In this document: piece by piece, positions 23,801-37,488 of the stretch
Position numbering within the stretch: the first letter of the stretch is position 1
Layout: the number at the start of each line of letters is the position of its first letter
Origin: Asterella californica
Lineage: Eukaryota; Streptophyta; Marchantiopsida; Marchantiales; Aytoniaceae
Length of the DNA stretch: 64,000 nucleotides
Reading direction: 5' to 3'
NCBI GenBank assembly: GCA_036924285.1
Contig: JAYKYS010000014.1
Coordinates: 186,001-250,000, forward strand
Made by a program: the position numbers and the translations under genes
The notes under the pieces: generated by a model
What the model was told of the DNA's origin: nothing
What the model saw: only the letters and a program-made list of their open reading frames with translations
Database searches by the model: none

Positions 23801-24711
23801 GGATTTAGCAAATTGTAAGTAACCAGAGGGTGTGACGATGAGAATGTCTATTACGAAGCACATATCAAGAAAATCTTCTATTGGGTATAAGGTTGAATGC
23901 GACTGCCCAATGACAGGAAACGACAGCAGTATGTACTGAAGTAGTCTGATCGATTCTAATGTACAAGCTAGTGTGGAACGAGCGTTAGCTTGTCGGCAAC
24001 CCCAACCTCAGTAGCCGGAATGCCGTGGGGTCGATTCTTTCTGTGAGAGAGTTCAGTCCATGCAAGGGCAGCAGCTTCCGGTTGCAGAGAGCTCCACGTC
24101 AAAAAAGAGATTTGAATTATCGCACCGCGAGTCAAACTCAGTTTTTATTTGACCAAAAAAATTTGTAAAAAATAAGGGAAAGTCCAACCCATAAGTGAAA
24201 ACCACTGAAGTTGTGTACTATAGTAGTGAAATATGCGAAAGCCATTAAGACGAACGAAGATACGTAGATTGAGATAGCTAGAAGAACCCCGAGCAGAAGA
24301 GAGAGAGTTTAACTTAGTTTAAGTGAATTGAGTAGGATCAATTTAGTGAGTTTAGTTTAGGATTTAGGGTTTAGGGCCCTAAACCCTAAACCCTGAGTAG
24401 GATCAATTTAGTGATTATGGCACAGGGAGAAGACAATAAGAGATAGTAAAGGAATTATTGATGCCAGTACGTCACTGATGCATTTAGGTGCATAGTGAAA
24501 GTAATCCATGGGATGATAATCATGCAAGATCAGACTGGGACAAAAGTACTACTTAAGTGTTATAGTTACTATCGTAAATATACTGGATCAATGAAGTTCT
24601 AAATTCCGGTTAGAGTTATGCGTGGAGCATTTCTTGACACTAGCATGCTCCATGAAACAAAAATCATTAAATAACAACAACAACCCAACAGAAGCAGTTA
24701 ATTTGGATAAT
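20887..24711 (+). repeat. Unit X, copy 2 (downstream of HNL-B)
   Basis: Same AT-rich unit as 1453-4515 joined to 12218-13420, without TE1; the uninterrupted TE1 target is near 23505. It has a ~160-bp tandem duplication just after the gene (20910-21180) and lacks about 580 bp relative to copy 1 (junction near 22124). A likely poly(A) signal for HNL-B, AATAAA, is at 20895-20900. No gene recognised. Confidence 0.85.
24330..24414. repeat. Telomere-like palindrome between 20-bp direct repeats (copy 2)
   Basis: GAGTAGGATCAATTTAGTGA at 24330-24349 and 24395-24414 encloses TTTAGG/TTTAGGG units meeting CCCTAAA units head to head. One TTTAGGG unit reads GATTTAGGG. Confidence 0.87.
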
Positions 24712-26097
24712 GTGAACTCGAGATGTCTCCATCTACCTTTGCACTAGTGCAATCATCTGGTGTGGATGTTAAAGAGAGATTATTGACTGATTTTGAAATG
24801 AATCGTATGCTAGAGAACTACTCTCTTTCGAAGTGTCAAGGTAATTAGTATAAATTCGTTGTGCGATCCTCTAAAATCTTGAGGTAACAAGATGACATCA
24901 AAGATATTCCAAGTCGATACAAACTTTTTGTAAGAAAATATAAATTTCATCATGTGTTATACTTTGATCGAAAATTCAAGTGAATTGATATTTGAGGAGA
25001 CATTTACAACATTTTGAAGTTAAAGGAGGTCAGAGCACGAGAACGACAATAATTCAAGCTCTGGATATCAAAAATGAGATGATTTTGGTGGTCAGAGGTA
25101 ATTGTGAAAGAGTTATTTCAAGTGAAGGTGTCTAAAGCTAATTGTATGATTAAATCAGTAGCCGTATATACATATGAATATGTCGAAGCATGTTATTGAG
25201 TCTTTTTGACAAATAAGAAAATATTAAATGTTAAATTTTTATCAGAGATTTAATTTTTTGTTAGCATTTGTTTAATGCATCATTTTACATTTGTTAGGTG
25301 GTGATGGATGTCACATAGAGAGAAAAAATCCAAAGAGGGTGTACTACGAAGGGGAGATATTTTTCTAAAGCATCATCGAGTAGAGTTGTTGAAGAGGAGA
25401 GATGAGAGATGTTTACTGAGCTTACGACGAGAGGATATTTTGATTGACTACAATTTGGACAACAAGGAATTGAAGAATTGAAATTAGAGGACAAAATTGA
25501 GTAGAGAGGAGAACTGCAACTTGTACGCATATCTTTTGAATAAAAAATGAGAAGTTTTTAGATGAACCTGCTAGTGCTTCACAAGAACAATTTTGTAAAG
25601 TTTTGAGTTCTTGAACGTAAGACATTTAGCCTAGATGGTTTGGAGTTGAAGGCTTGCAGATTGAACAATTGAGTTGAAGACTTACATGCGTGTCGTGTGT
25701 TTTGCTCATATCGTGGATTCTTTTGTGATATGTGTTTTGTGTGTGATTTTTGTCTTTTTTGTCACAATTGTATCATAGTTAAAAAGTTTCGCTGTTCCTA
25801 AGAAACTCTCGACATATAATCTAGTATTTTCGTTGAGAGCATCTTGGGTTGATTGATCGTGAAGGTTGAGTTTATCACACGAAGAAGAGATGGATCGTAA
25901 GAGCGGAAGCGCTACTGTTGCTACCTCTATGATTGCTGCATCTATGTTTACTACAGCACCTTTTGTAGCACTTGCGACTATGATGATGACAACATCTGGT
26001 CTCAATACAGTTGAGATTTTGAAGACGTTTGCGACCTTGGTCCAACAACATCTTATCATCGGAGAGGGTGAGTTGAAATCGATGAAAGCGTTGATCT
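24712..26097 (+). mobile_element. TE2-family LTR-gag relic in X copy 2, truncated
   Basis: Same insertion point and orientation as the relic in copy 1. The partial LTR runs to the CTCGACA end near 25816, followed by the leader and gag start (MDRKSGSATVATS...TVEILK, from 25890). It is cut at 26097, where an oppositely oriented relic of the same family begins. Confidence 0.75.
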
Positions 26098-27690
26098 TTT
26101 GACCCAAGTATATCATATGATAAGATTTATATTTCCGACTAAATAAAAGAATTTGTACCAACTTGGAATATCTTTGATGTTATTTCACTATCCCAAGTAG
26201 ATATATATTTCTCTACGGAGAACCTCTTTTTAACTTTGAAAGACGTAAGTGTATCTTCGGGTATCAATTGGACTTGACTTTTTGACACAAGTATATAACA
26301 TGATAAGATCTATATTTGTCTAGAAAGAACACTCTTTAACTTCGAAATGCCATAAGTGTCTCCTCAAAAATCAATTCGACTTGATTTTTGAACCCAAGTA
26401 TATCATATGATAAGATCTATATTTCCGACTAAATAAATGAATTTGTACCAACTTGGAGTATTTTTGATGTTATTTCACTACCCCAAGACTTAAAGTGTTG
26501 TACACCGAATTCATAGTAATTACCCCGACACCTTGAAGAGGAGTTAGACCTCTAGCATATGATGCATTTTGGGAATCTAGTGGGAATCTCTCTCTAGCAT
26601 CCACACCAAGTGACTACACTAGTGCAAGCATAGATGGAGACTTCCCGCATTCATGATATGTTTAAGAGATATCTAATGTCTCGTTCCTAGGCAACTTGGT
26701 GCCTTACATATTCCTCGGAAGGAGTCAACCTACTCCAAGCCGATTGTGAGTCTGAGGAGATTTGATCTTGAGATCTGCTCCCTACAAGTTTACTCAACTA
26801 CCCACGGAAGCCAATCTCACTATTGGTTCTAGAGAACAATTTCTAAGATTATATGCTAGTAAAACATGCTATTTCATCTTCTCTTTACTAACTCGAACCA
26901 CCATAACTATCTCTACACATGATCTATTTTTACGTTTCAAGATGCAAACATATACTACACACTACAGTCTTCATGATGAAAATCTAAAAACATAAATTTT
27001 GAACTCACTCATATTTATGATACATTTCTCGATATCAGAAATCTTGTAGAACTCCAAATAACTTTTCACTTGCAGTTCTATTTATTTAACGTACTATGAT
27101 GCTCAACGTGATGAGATCTCGTTTTGGTGTTTTCAGATTCTCAAATGCTTACTTCCTCCAAAATCAACTTCTATGAGGTCTTAACTAAGAGACTCTAAGT
27201 CTGACAAAAAGGTGAATTATTTACTATGTGAAATAATTCACAACACGACATTGTCCAAATTGCGTGCTCAACGACTCTCCAATAGAAAAAATGTGTAACT
27301 TACCATTCTAGTAGTGTACGACACCATCTCGCGAAGCAGCCGTAAGCTCTTGATAGTCTCCTCGAAGATGATATGAAACGCACACTAAATACATCTATGA
27401 AAAGGAGCACCTCTTAGACGTACAGCAGCAGGTGCTGACGACTGCTGTCTCTGCAAGCCAACCAGCTCATCTATCGATTTTTCAACGCTCGCATCTGCTG
27501 GATAAGATCTTCGATCTAGTTTTGTTGATCTTGGTTCTCCAAAGGTCTTTGAATATGTTTCCTTAGTGCAGGAACTGACACAACTGGCATCAAAGAGATT
27601 ATTGTCAGGACAATAGATCAAGGAGTAGGAGCTAGAGGTTGCTGTACTTAAAGATCAATGTGAGGATGAGAGATCACTTCAGATCACAGA
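26098..27690 (-). mobile_element. Second TE2-family relic, inverted: gag joined directly to LTR
   Basis: On the minus strand, a gag fragment (about 27690-27255) includes SAPAAVRLRGAPFHRCI, which matches the zinc-knuckle region of TE2 gag. It runs straight into an LTR whose first bases read TGTCGTGTTGTG (27246 downward). The LTR continues to 26098 and matches TE2 LTR positions down to about 47870, including the tRNA-like segment (about 26750-26820). A ~150-bp block containing GACCCAAGTATATCATATG is repeated three times at 26100-26470. No pol is present between gag and LTR. 27691-27972 shows nothing recognisable. Confidence 0.7.
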
Positions 27691-27972
27691 ATCATTCGGA
27701 AAGATTTTAACATTAACACCTTCTAATGCATAGCCGGTGCGCAGTGCATTAAGGATTGTGAAAGCTATGGAGTAGATTCTTTAACGTCTAGAGGTGAAAC
27801 AATCGTTGTTTTTTGAATGATAGTTATGTATAAAGTCTTGAACCGTTGTTAAATATATTTGAGAATCGATATCACAATTTAAATTTTTAATAAATTTTAT
27901 TTTTGACAATTAAAATATATTATCTAAATCTTACAGTGCTTTGTCACAAAAATTTATGGCTGAATTCTCAAA

Positions 27973-28673
27973 AGAACTGATAAGAAACTCCTGTGGCTTT
28001 TTCTACGGTGCTTCCTGAAGTGCCCGTAGGGAATGGCTGTAGATTCTAGACCACCGTTGTAATACTCTTCCATGACAGAAAAATATTGCTTCAAGATTCC
28101 AGCTTTTACACACCTTATCATCCTGTATATACTATAGTTTCTATTAGTTTCAGTGATTTTGAGAACAACACGGTATTCAGCAGATATGTATTTGAGTGCA
28201 CCTCTAATATATTTGTAGGACTTGATTTCACTTTTTGACAGGTAACAGTAGGTTCAGTCGGTTTATCATTATGTAAAGACATTGCACTAAGGGAAATAAG
28301 AAAGTGCATATGAGCCCTCAGCCATGTATCCAACTTAAAATGCCCTGTGACAAGTCAAGGGTGCTACCAAGTAATGCAAAGTTAAGAAGCGTGGAGTCGA
28401 AGTAGGACAAACGTATTAGGGTCGCGGTCAAGTAAATTTCTGCGGAGTTCAGTCTGTATTCAGTCCGAAAATCGAGTTCAGTACTGCTCTTCAACTCGTG
28501 AGGTTGCGTAGGTCCATGTTCATCAGAGAACGTTCATGACGAGTACTCTTGACTAGCGTATGTCTCTTCAGTCCCCCTCCTCGAACGGAGCCGATTATGA
28601 AAGGTTATCAGTGCCTCAGTTGTTCATCTTTAGTACATAGAACTCCGGATCTCTGAATTGGTGAACTAAAGCA
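27973..28673 (+). promoter_or_regulatory. Upstream region of HNL-C
   Basis: Near-identical to 15783-16483. No element beyond the duplication itself is recognised. Confidence 0.45.
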
Positions 28674-31600
28674 ATGGCAAGTTCCAGCTCCTGGACGCCG
28701 AGGAACATCCCAGATCGGCCAACCATCACGAAGGTATATGTCTGTTCATTCGGTAATTTTCGAGTCACCCTTCACTTCTTGTCTCTGATAGACTCGATGA
28801 AATCTCACTCGATAGACGAGTGAGATTTCATCAAAGGTGGTTGCAGTCATCGAACGTGCAATCGCGGGGAGGGCCGTGTTTTTCCGTTCATCTTTGTCTT
28901 CGAGTCCTTGTGAAGTGCTCTTGATAGTCTCCGAGTTTCTTCAACATCTCAGTAAGCGATGCCGTTGTTTGATTTTATCCTCTACGTATCCATAGAAATT
29001 TCATTAAGGTTTGCTCGTGGATAACACTCTGCTGATGGGGAAACATCGAGCAGTTTTGCATATTCCAGTCACTAAAACCTAAAATCTGAGGATGCTTTAT
29101 TTGTGAATGATGGCGGCAGATGAATGATGAACTATACGAGCTGTACAGACCTGCTACCGGTTTCGTCGATATAGAAATCATCTTCTTTCACGGATTCCAG
29201 TCTCAAGACTACAACGAAGCATATTTGGAAACGTGGATGTCGGCTGATGGCGCTGAATGCTGGATCAACACTTGGCTCGCCGAGGATTTCCCCCAAGCAC
29301 GTATCATGTCAGTGTCCTACGATTCCAGCACTAAAATTTCGGCTTCTGCTTCGGGGATGGATATGTACCTGGTTGGGGAAAATCTTGCCCAGTCCATCAT
29401 CGGACTCGAACGCACTGGCGAGAGTTGTCCCGTTGTGTTGGTAGGACACTGTATAGGAGGCCTCGTGCTCAAAGAAATGTGTCTTCAAGCGGAGGAGATG
29501 GGGGCCAGGGACATGAGTCCTGCCATTAGTCCATACAAAACCTTTCTATGGAATATGAAAGGAGCATTTTTCTACTCGACGCCAAATTCAGGATCTCGTG
29601 TAACGTCCAGCTCGAAGCAGAAGGGACCCTTGCTGCCATATGTGGAGCTACTTAGCAAGGATGCTGCGAGACTTAATGAGAGCTTTTCAAAATTGCGTCA
29701 GCAGCATGGCTGGAAGACGTGCGGAGTGGGAGAAGCCAGTGAGACTGAAGCTTGCCAGTCAATCATACAAATACCACTTACTACGGTTGGTGTTTAAACA
29801 TATACCGTAAGGTTTTAATTAAGAGCCAGCCATTGAACTGCAAGTCGCTCTGTCCACTGTCATTCAGAAAACATCCCTTCAATGCATCCTGCAGTTGCGA
29901 ACGATGGACGATGCTTGATTTTCTTTCATTACAACTATTATCGTTTTCGTCCTATGCACGATTCTTAATCATTACTGATGAATGGGTGGTTACCATGCCC
30001 ACAGATAAGTCGATTTTTCAGCTGGCAACAACCGCAATCTGCGCTCGTGGTTGAAGAGGGATCCGCGCGTCAAGATATAGACGACTTCTGTATTTTATCT
30101 GGAGAGGACCACTTCACCATTTGTAAACCGAGAGATCGGAAGTCAAGCAACTACCTGTATCTCGTCAAATTCATAAGGGAGGTTCTCCAGGAAGAGGTAT
30201 AATATGTTTTCTTGTAGTTTGATCTTGCCAACTTTGAAAATAACTTTTGTGGCCAAATTTGGAGACTTGAAGTTGAACCCATGTGAATTTATCATCATGA
30301 AGATATTTATCATGAAGAATATATCGTATTTGGAGACTTGAAGTTGAACCCATGTGAATTTATCATCATGAAGATATTTATCATCATGAAGAATATATCG
30401 TATTGTGCTCTAAGCAGAGATTGAATATTAACTCGAGAGAAGGTTAGCATTTGGAAATTTGCTGATGTCATCTATGCTGGAATAGTGGATCGTACAAGCT
30501 CACTTCAATTGTCAGAATCTCGGTGACAGAGTATACTCATTTCGATCCCTGACCTGCGCATTCTAACGCTGGATTCGTTTGACAGAGAACAAAAAAGGTT
30601 TGGCTTAATTCTCTCCGACTGCCTCGAGTATTCGTGAACATCCCGCGGATTGTTGAACGAGTGATCGAGGAGCTTCAGTTGGGAAAAGCAGAACCGTCGC
30701 GGTTGTCACTCGTAGGAATGGGCGGTATAGGCAAGACCACGCTTGCTAAAGCAGTTTTCATGCAGATTCGGGAGCAGTTCGATTTCAGCTGTTTTGTGGA
30801 AGACGTCAAAGACACATTGAAGCGACGTGACTTAGACCTTCATGATTTAGTTGCTAACAACTTGTACACGGGTAGCGGGCGAAATGTTCGCCTAAAGGAT
30901 GCCGACGCACTATCATTGCGGTTACATTTGCACGGGAAGAAAGTGCTGTTCATAATGGATGACGTTGAGTCCGAAGAACAAATAATGTACTTGCTGGAGT
31001 CATGGGACTGGTTGCGGACAGGGAGTCGTTTGATTGTCACATCTCGGATAGGAAGTCGCGAGCTCCTGCCCACCTTCTCGAGATGCCCAGTCCCATTTTT
31101 ATCCGCCGAAGAGTCACAAGCTTTGTTTTTGTCTCACTTGGATGCTGATGTCGATCGAGACATACCCAGTGAACTGATAGAAAAGGTAGTGCAGAAATGT
31201 GATGGCCTACCTCTCACATTAGGAGTGATAGGTAGTTACTTGCGCTTCGAAAAAGGTGTTCCCCGTTGGATCAGTGCTCTGGAGAAACTAACCAAAGCGG
31301 AGTCTCTGGACGGAAGTGCACAGGATCGTTTGTGGGCTAAACTCAAAGTCAGCTTCGATGAGCTGGCACCAATGGAACGCGAGATGTTTCTAGACGTTGC
31401 AGTGTTCGATCAGTGCTCACAAGAGTGTAATCAGGAAACATGGAAAGAGGTGTGGGAAACTGGAGTTGATGGCTTTTCAGTGGAGAGTGGCTTGAAGAAC
31501 CTCATCGACCGATTTTTTATCGAACTGATTGAATCAGGAACTACCTGGTCCAGTGTTACAATCCTCTGGATACATCACCAGCTTCGCGACTTAGGGAAGA

Positions 31601-33168
31601 GGATCTCCAGACCATATAATAAAAGGATAGAGCTGTGCAGGGGAGTTTGGGAACCGGACGACGTTAGATATTTGCTAAGCGTGTATAAGGTAAGTTTATT
31701 TGATAGATCTTTCGGGACTTAATCTTACCGTTATGCCTGGTATATATCAGTTTCGTGGACGCTAGTTTCTTGCGTTTAGATTTAAGAATCTCATCTTCAG
31801 TTTCTAATTTTTGTGCAGGGAGACAAAGCTGACACTAAAGCAATATCGACATCAATGGACCCACCTAGAATTTCTTTTGCTTTTCAGTGGAGCTGTGTCG
31901 CCAATCTACAAGAGTTGCGGTTATTGAGATTGTCGAATGTTAATTTTAGTGGAAACGCAAGCCGTTTTCCATGCAAGCTTACATTTATTCATCTTACTTC
32001 TTGCTTCCAAGACCGTGGCGGAACGTTCCAAGGCTTACTGCGAAAGGACTGTTGGCCTATTCGGGAAGAAGATGTGGAAGGGCTTCAACAATTGGCAGTG
32101 CTTCACGTGGAGAAATGCAAGTCTGTCCGTTTTCCATCCAACTTTGATAGGTTGGGTAACTTGAAAATCCTCACTGTACGAGGAACGCCTTTGAAGAAAC
32201 TTCCAAAATCTTTTGGACGACTTCCCGCCCTGAGAGTGTTGAGTCTAGCGAATGTTGGATTGTTACAACTGCCAGGTTCGTTTTCCCAGCTCTCCTCACT
32301 TCGGACCTTGAGCTTGGAAGGATGCTCACTGACAGCCACCAACACAGCCTTTGTTCCTCAGTTGGTCCGCTGGGGAGAACAGGCGGCCCGCCCTCTGAGT
32401 GCGCTAACGAACTTGACACTGGACGACATACGAGGTTTGAAAGAACTGCCGGGATCATTCTGGCTGTTGGATTCTCTCGAAAACTTTAAAATCGCCGGTT
32501 GCTCTGACCTGAAACAGCTGCCGGTGGGTTTTGGTAAGCTCAGTAAACTTGCAACTTTAGAAATTGAAGATTGCTATGGACTGGAGTACTTGTGCGAGTC
32601 TTTGGGAGAACTGACATCTCTTCGGGCGCTGGCAATCGGAGTTTGTCCACGTCTTCGGAACCTACCGGATTCGCTAGGTCAGCTTCACTCTTTAACTTTT
32701 CTGTACCTGTGGGATTTGAACATCCGGAGCCTACCAGACACGGCAGGTAACCTCCAGAACTTAATCCTTTTAAACATAACGAGGTCGCCATATCTCCAAT
32801 CCCTGCCTGAGAATCTAGGGCAACTCAAGTCACTGAAGGTCTTGTTAATCTGGAACTGTGATAGTATTAAGTACTTGCCTGATAGTTTAGGACAATATGA
32901 GGAAACAAACGTGACCAGGAAGTATGAAAGACATCCAGAGGAGAGCTTGAGAGATATAGGGTTGGTTGAGGGAGAGGTGGAGAGGACGAGTCACCGTATA
33001 GTTAGTGAGATCAGAAAGAGATGTTGGGAAAATAATGTGGAGAGGGGTTACATAGAGACTACGTTTCATTATCCATATCATATTGATATTGGACGCGAAT
33101 CTTGTTATCAAATTTTCTCTCGAATTAGAGGATTATGTATTTTAGATTGTTTGCAGTGGCCTAGGTAG
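28674..33168 (+). CDS. HNL-C: alpha/beta-hydrolase-NB-ARC-LRR immune receptor
   Basis: Predicted exons: 28674-28733, 29120-about 29785, 30005-30196, 30586-31689 and 31819-33168. Same domain order as HNL-B: hydrolase with FFHGFQS, GHCIGG (Cys codon 29450-29452) and EDHFTICKP; NB-ARC with GMGGIGKTT, LFIMDDVE, GSRLIVTSR and GLPL; then about ten LRRs. The MHD position reads IHHQLRDLG. Differences from HNL-B: a 3-bp insertion at the start of exon 3; a different usable acceptor for the NB-ARC exon, because the HNL-B acceptor is CAT here and the HNL-B frame would meet a TGA; a 5-codon deletion before the MHD region; and changed surface residues in the last LRRs. The C-terminal tail and 3' end diverge just after the gene. 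All splice sites are read from sequence only. Confidence 0.84.
28796..28832. other. Perfect hairpin in intron 1 of HNL-C
   Basis: GATGAAATCTCACTCG (28796-28811) and its exact reverse complement (28817-28832) are separated by ATAGA. In HNL-B the left arm has two mismatches. Confidence 0.75.
30261..30405 (+). repeat. 71-bp tandem duplication in intron 3 of HNL-C
   Basis: Two adjacent copies beginning GGAGACTTGAAGTTGAACCC (30261 and 30332). HNL-B has one. It lengthens the intron without touching exons. Confidence 0.8.
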
Positions 33169-36100
33169 GAATCAACGAAGAGTGCCAGAAAATTAATGGA
33201 GAAATATCTTCTATTTTATCTTGTGGAATGTGATCTTAAGAATTGAATTTGATATACTTTTTCAGTGTCTAAAGTGTGAAAAATATATTGTACATGGTGC
33301 GAGTTGAGTATGATTGTGTCGAATTACACAATGATGTATTTAAATTGTTTTCATAAATTTAAATGAAAAATATTTTATATTTTACCTTGTGAAATGTAAT
33401 CTTAAGAATCAAATTCGATATACTTTTTCGATGTCTAAAGCATGAAAAATATATTGTACATGATGCAAGTTGAGTATGTTTGTGACTAAAACAAATTGCA
33501 CATCCGTGTGAAATAAAGCATTTCAGTCACAAAATAGTCAATGCCAACAGTGAAGTTTGGTCCTTCTTATTCGATGCGATCGAAGTCAAATCGTATAAAT
33601 CCAACTTTCACTTAATCGTCATTTTTCCATATTCAGTATGATCCATATGAGAACAAAATAACACATTGATATTCTCTTTGTATACAATGCGATTGGACTC
33701 AATGTAAAAACATACAATAAATGATGTTTTTTTTGTATTCATTGTGATTCGACTCAATGTATAAATATAAGACAAATGATGTTCTCTTTATGGTCATGAC
33801 AATTGTGCTCAATGTTGCTGCTCTAGAATTAGTCAAACAAGTATTGAAGTCTTTTTGTTCTTTGGTCATTCTAAATGAAATGTCTTCAGAGAAAAGATTT
33901 GCATAGAGATGTGATACTTTGACAACTTCTAAACATACTTGCAAACAAAAGAAAATTATTTCTCGTGACAATAAACAACTTATGTATGGATAGAATAATT
34001 GTACTTCATGTCGTAATAAATTTATCTATCAAACTAGATTTCTATTTGTCCATACCAAAATAAATACTACTGAAGTGTTTAAACTCGAAAGCTAGTGAAT
34101 AACTTTAATTTGATAACTTATTTCACAGATTGATCAGATTATCATTACCCGAGGGTTCAGTAGTAACTATTCTTAATTACATCTGCAAATACTTTAACTT
34201 ATTTCTTGAAAAAAATGTTTATTAACTTTTATTCTTTAGAATTTGAGAATTTGAGAGTTACAAATTTTTTAGTAGAATTTATGTCCAATACTGTACCTCG
34301 AGGTCAGATTCGACACTTGTTTGTGGAATAATTACTTTTTACTTTACTTACAAAATGGTTCGAGGCTAGAGAGTGAAAGTTGAAAGGAATTCGGCAAGTC
34401 ATAACAGCTTTTATTCTTTTGAGGTCTCTTCACTCTACTACTGTCAATTTTGAACATGACCTTCTAGTAATTATTTTCTTTGGAATCTGACCTCAACGTA
34501 CGGTATAGAATCTATCTAGCAAGTGTTTTAAGCAAATAGTGCGAACTAACATTTGAGGTTAGATTTCATGCTTCAAGAATCATACCGTGTGTGAGTCCAT
34601 CTTTCTCTTTCTCCACGTTGCGGTACACATCTTAAACAATATGATATTCATCATGAGTTGCACCTTTTCTCTTTTGTCAATCTGACAAGCTATAACATGA
34701 ATACTACGAGGATATCGCTCGGGTTGAAGGAGTTGAAAAATTCTCGTTTGGACATGCTTTTCGTCCTCATTGTTCCTAGTGCTATGTTTTTCCTTTCATG
34801 TTCCATAGGTTTCATAGGAGATAGATTGACTGTGGAGAGATCAACTGACCGTCAGGTTAGTCAGCCATGATTGATACCAAACTACCATAAGGTTTGTACA
34901 AGTCCAAATGCTTACTCAACGGTAGAGTATTCTTTCTACTTTCTCAAAGGATGTTGTACAAGCTTAAGTCAGTATTGTAACTTGTGTCGATGCACACTCT
35001 CAACATAGAGATATCTATATATATCTAATACAAATGTTACAAAACTTCAATGCAAAGCATGTGTGAAGAGCTATTAACATGTATATCATTATTGATGATA
35101 TTTTATGGAAGTGAGAAGTAAATACATCATCACGATTAGTTACCATTAACACATAAGACATCATGTCATCAAGGCAAGATAGTGTGATTGTCATAGTCGT
35201 GAGTATGGTTAATATAGATATATCGTTGTCGTTTTGTTTTATTTGTTGATCAAATTCTTTTCTGATGTTATCGTAGCTGTCAAACAAAGAAAACTTGTGT
35301 GAGTTGTGTCGTTTTGAATTTAGTATAATAATCAGATAGTAATTAAATGTAATAATTAAAATGACTCTGAACAAAAGTTGATGTTAGACATTGATTTAGC
35401 ATTCGGTTGTAGCAGCGACAACTACTTATTATTCATAATATTGAAGATGTATTTATTTCATTATTGATTTCATGTCGGATATGAATCAAACATAATATGT
35501 AATAGACATATCATACTATTTATCTTTTAAGGACAGTAAACTATATCTTTTCGTATATTTATATAAAATTATACAGTTAATTGTATATTTATATAAAATT
35601 ATACAGTTAATTGTATATTAACATGTTACCATGTATTGAAAGTTATAGAGACTTTTTGGTAAGATACTTATTTATACGATTTGCTCGAGATGAGGATGAT
35701 AGACTGTATTTCAAACTGAGACTGTATTTCAAAGATGCTAGATCTTAGGCCTTAAACTAACGTACATTTAAATCACTATGATACTTTTAAATCTCGGTAA
35801 TATTCAAATATCAAATCAGTTTAAAGTGTTATTTCACCGCCACAGGGGACCAAAGATTGCTAAAGGGGATAGATAAACTGCTAACTCTTAAAATATTCAT
35901 CTACTCCCCTCGGCAGCTTGGAGGAGGAAAAGGATAACCTGAAAGAAGATAATAAAATTGATGAAGTTTAGAGGTTATTAGTTGTAAAGCATACATTATC
36001 ACCTAGTCATCGTTCGATTTTAGTTACCAGCGTTAAGTATTAAACCCCGACTATTACTACAAATGCTAGTGGTAACCCGAACGACCTTATTTCATGGGTT

Positions 36101-37488
36101 TGCTTTTAGAGAAGTGAAAAATTTAACCGTTATGCAGAAATGTTTCTGGTGATTAGTCTTCCCCTCATAAATATATTGATTTACTACCTAACCCTTCCGA
36201 CGATAAAGGTTAGGTAATAAGGTCAAAATATTTATGAATTTACTGCAGCACCCTCTCACACTTGTACTCTCTGAAGCGCAAACTCCCATACTTCATTTAT
36301 GGGTTTTCTAAGAAATTTTCCAATGTTCTTGGAGTAACTAATATTTAACATTTAAATATTATTGGGATTTTTAGTTTATTTAATTTAAGATATTTATATA
36401 ACACTTATACTGTTTCTGATATCTTAAAGAGAGTAAAAGATACCGAAGTTGATCGAGCATGCTTATTTATTCTCAAGAACCACTCTCTAGTATAGTATGG
36501 AGGTATCCCGCAATTAGCCTGGCCAAGTAAGAAGTGATTAGTGCCAAATGTTGTGCTAACTTGCCAAATGGATTTAGCAAATTGTAAGTAACCAGAGGTT
36601 GTGACGATGAGAATGTCTATTAAGAAGCACATATCAAGAAAATCTTCTACTGGGTATAAGGTTGAATGCGACTGCCCAATGACAAGAAACTACGGCAGTA
36701 TGTATTGAAGCAGTCTGATCGATTCTAATGTACAAGCTAGTGTGAACGAGCGTTAGCTTGTCGGCATCCCCAACCACAGTAGCCGGGACGCCGTGGAGTC
36801 AATTCTTTCTGTGGAAGAGTTCAGTCTATGCAAGGGCAGCAGCTTCCGGTTGCAGAAAGCTCCACGTCAAAAAAGAGATTTGAATTATCGCACCGCGAGT
36901 CAAACTTAGATTTTATTTGATCAAAAAAATTTGTAAAAAATGATGGAAAGTCCAATGCAGAAGTGAAAACCACTGAAGTTGTGTACTACAGTAGTGAAAT
37001 ATGCGAAAGTCATCAAGACGAACGAAGATACGTAGATTGAGATAGCTAGAAGAACCCCGAGCAGAAGAGAGAGAGTTTAACTTAGTTTAAGTGAGTTGAG
37101 TAGGATCAATTTAGTGAGTTTAGTTTAGGGTTTAGGGTTTAGGGCCCTAAACCCTAAACCCTGAGTAGGATCAATTTAGTGATTATGGCACATGGAGAAG
37201 ACAATAAGAGATAGTAAAGGAATTATTGATGCCAGTACGTCACTGATGCATTTCGGTGCATAGTGAAAGTAATCCATGGGATGATAATCATGCAAGATCA
37301 GACTGGGACAAAAGTACTACTTAAGTGTTATAGTTACTATCGTAAATATACCGGATCAATGAAGTTCTAAATTCCGGTTAGAGTTATGCGTGGAGCATTT
37401 CTTGACACAAGCATGCTCCATGAAACAAAAATCATTAAATACCAACAACAACCCAACAGAAGCAGTTAATTTGGATAATTTGGATAAT
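33169..37488 (+). repeat. Unit X, copy 3 (downstream of HNL-C)
   Basis: Third copy of the AT-rich unit, including the ~580 bp missing from copy 2 (about 34270-34860) and the empty TE1 target near 36265. The first ~50 bp after the gene differ from copies 1 and 2. It has a ~31-bp tandem duplication at 35570-35615. The most intact short ORFs have no recognisable domain. Confidence 0.85.
37098..37182. repeat. Telomere-like palindrome between 20-bp direct repeats (copy 3)
   Basis: GAGTAGGATCAATTTAGTGA at 37098-37117 and 37163-37182 encloses three TTTAGGG units meeting two CCCTAAA units and CCCT head to head. This is the best preserved of the three copies. Confidence 0.88.

Noticed and set aside
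26100..26470. Three near-identical ~150-bp blocks considered as a CRISPR-like or satellite array
   Set aside because: Only three copies, all within an LTR relic and without spacer structure. They are an internal LTR duplication.
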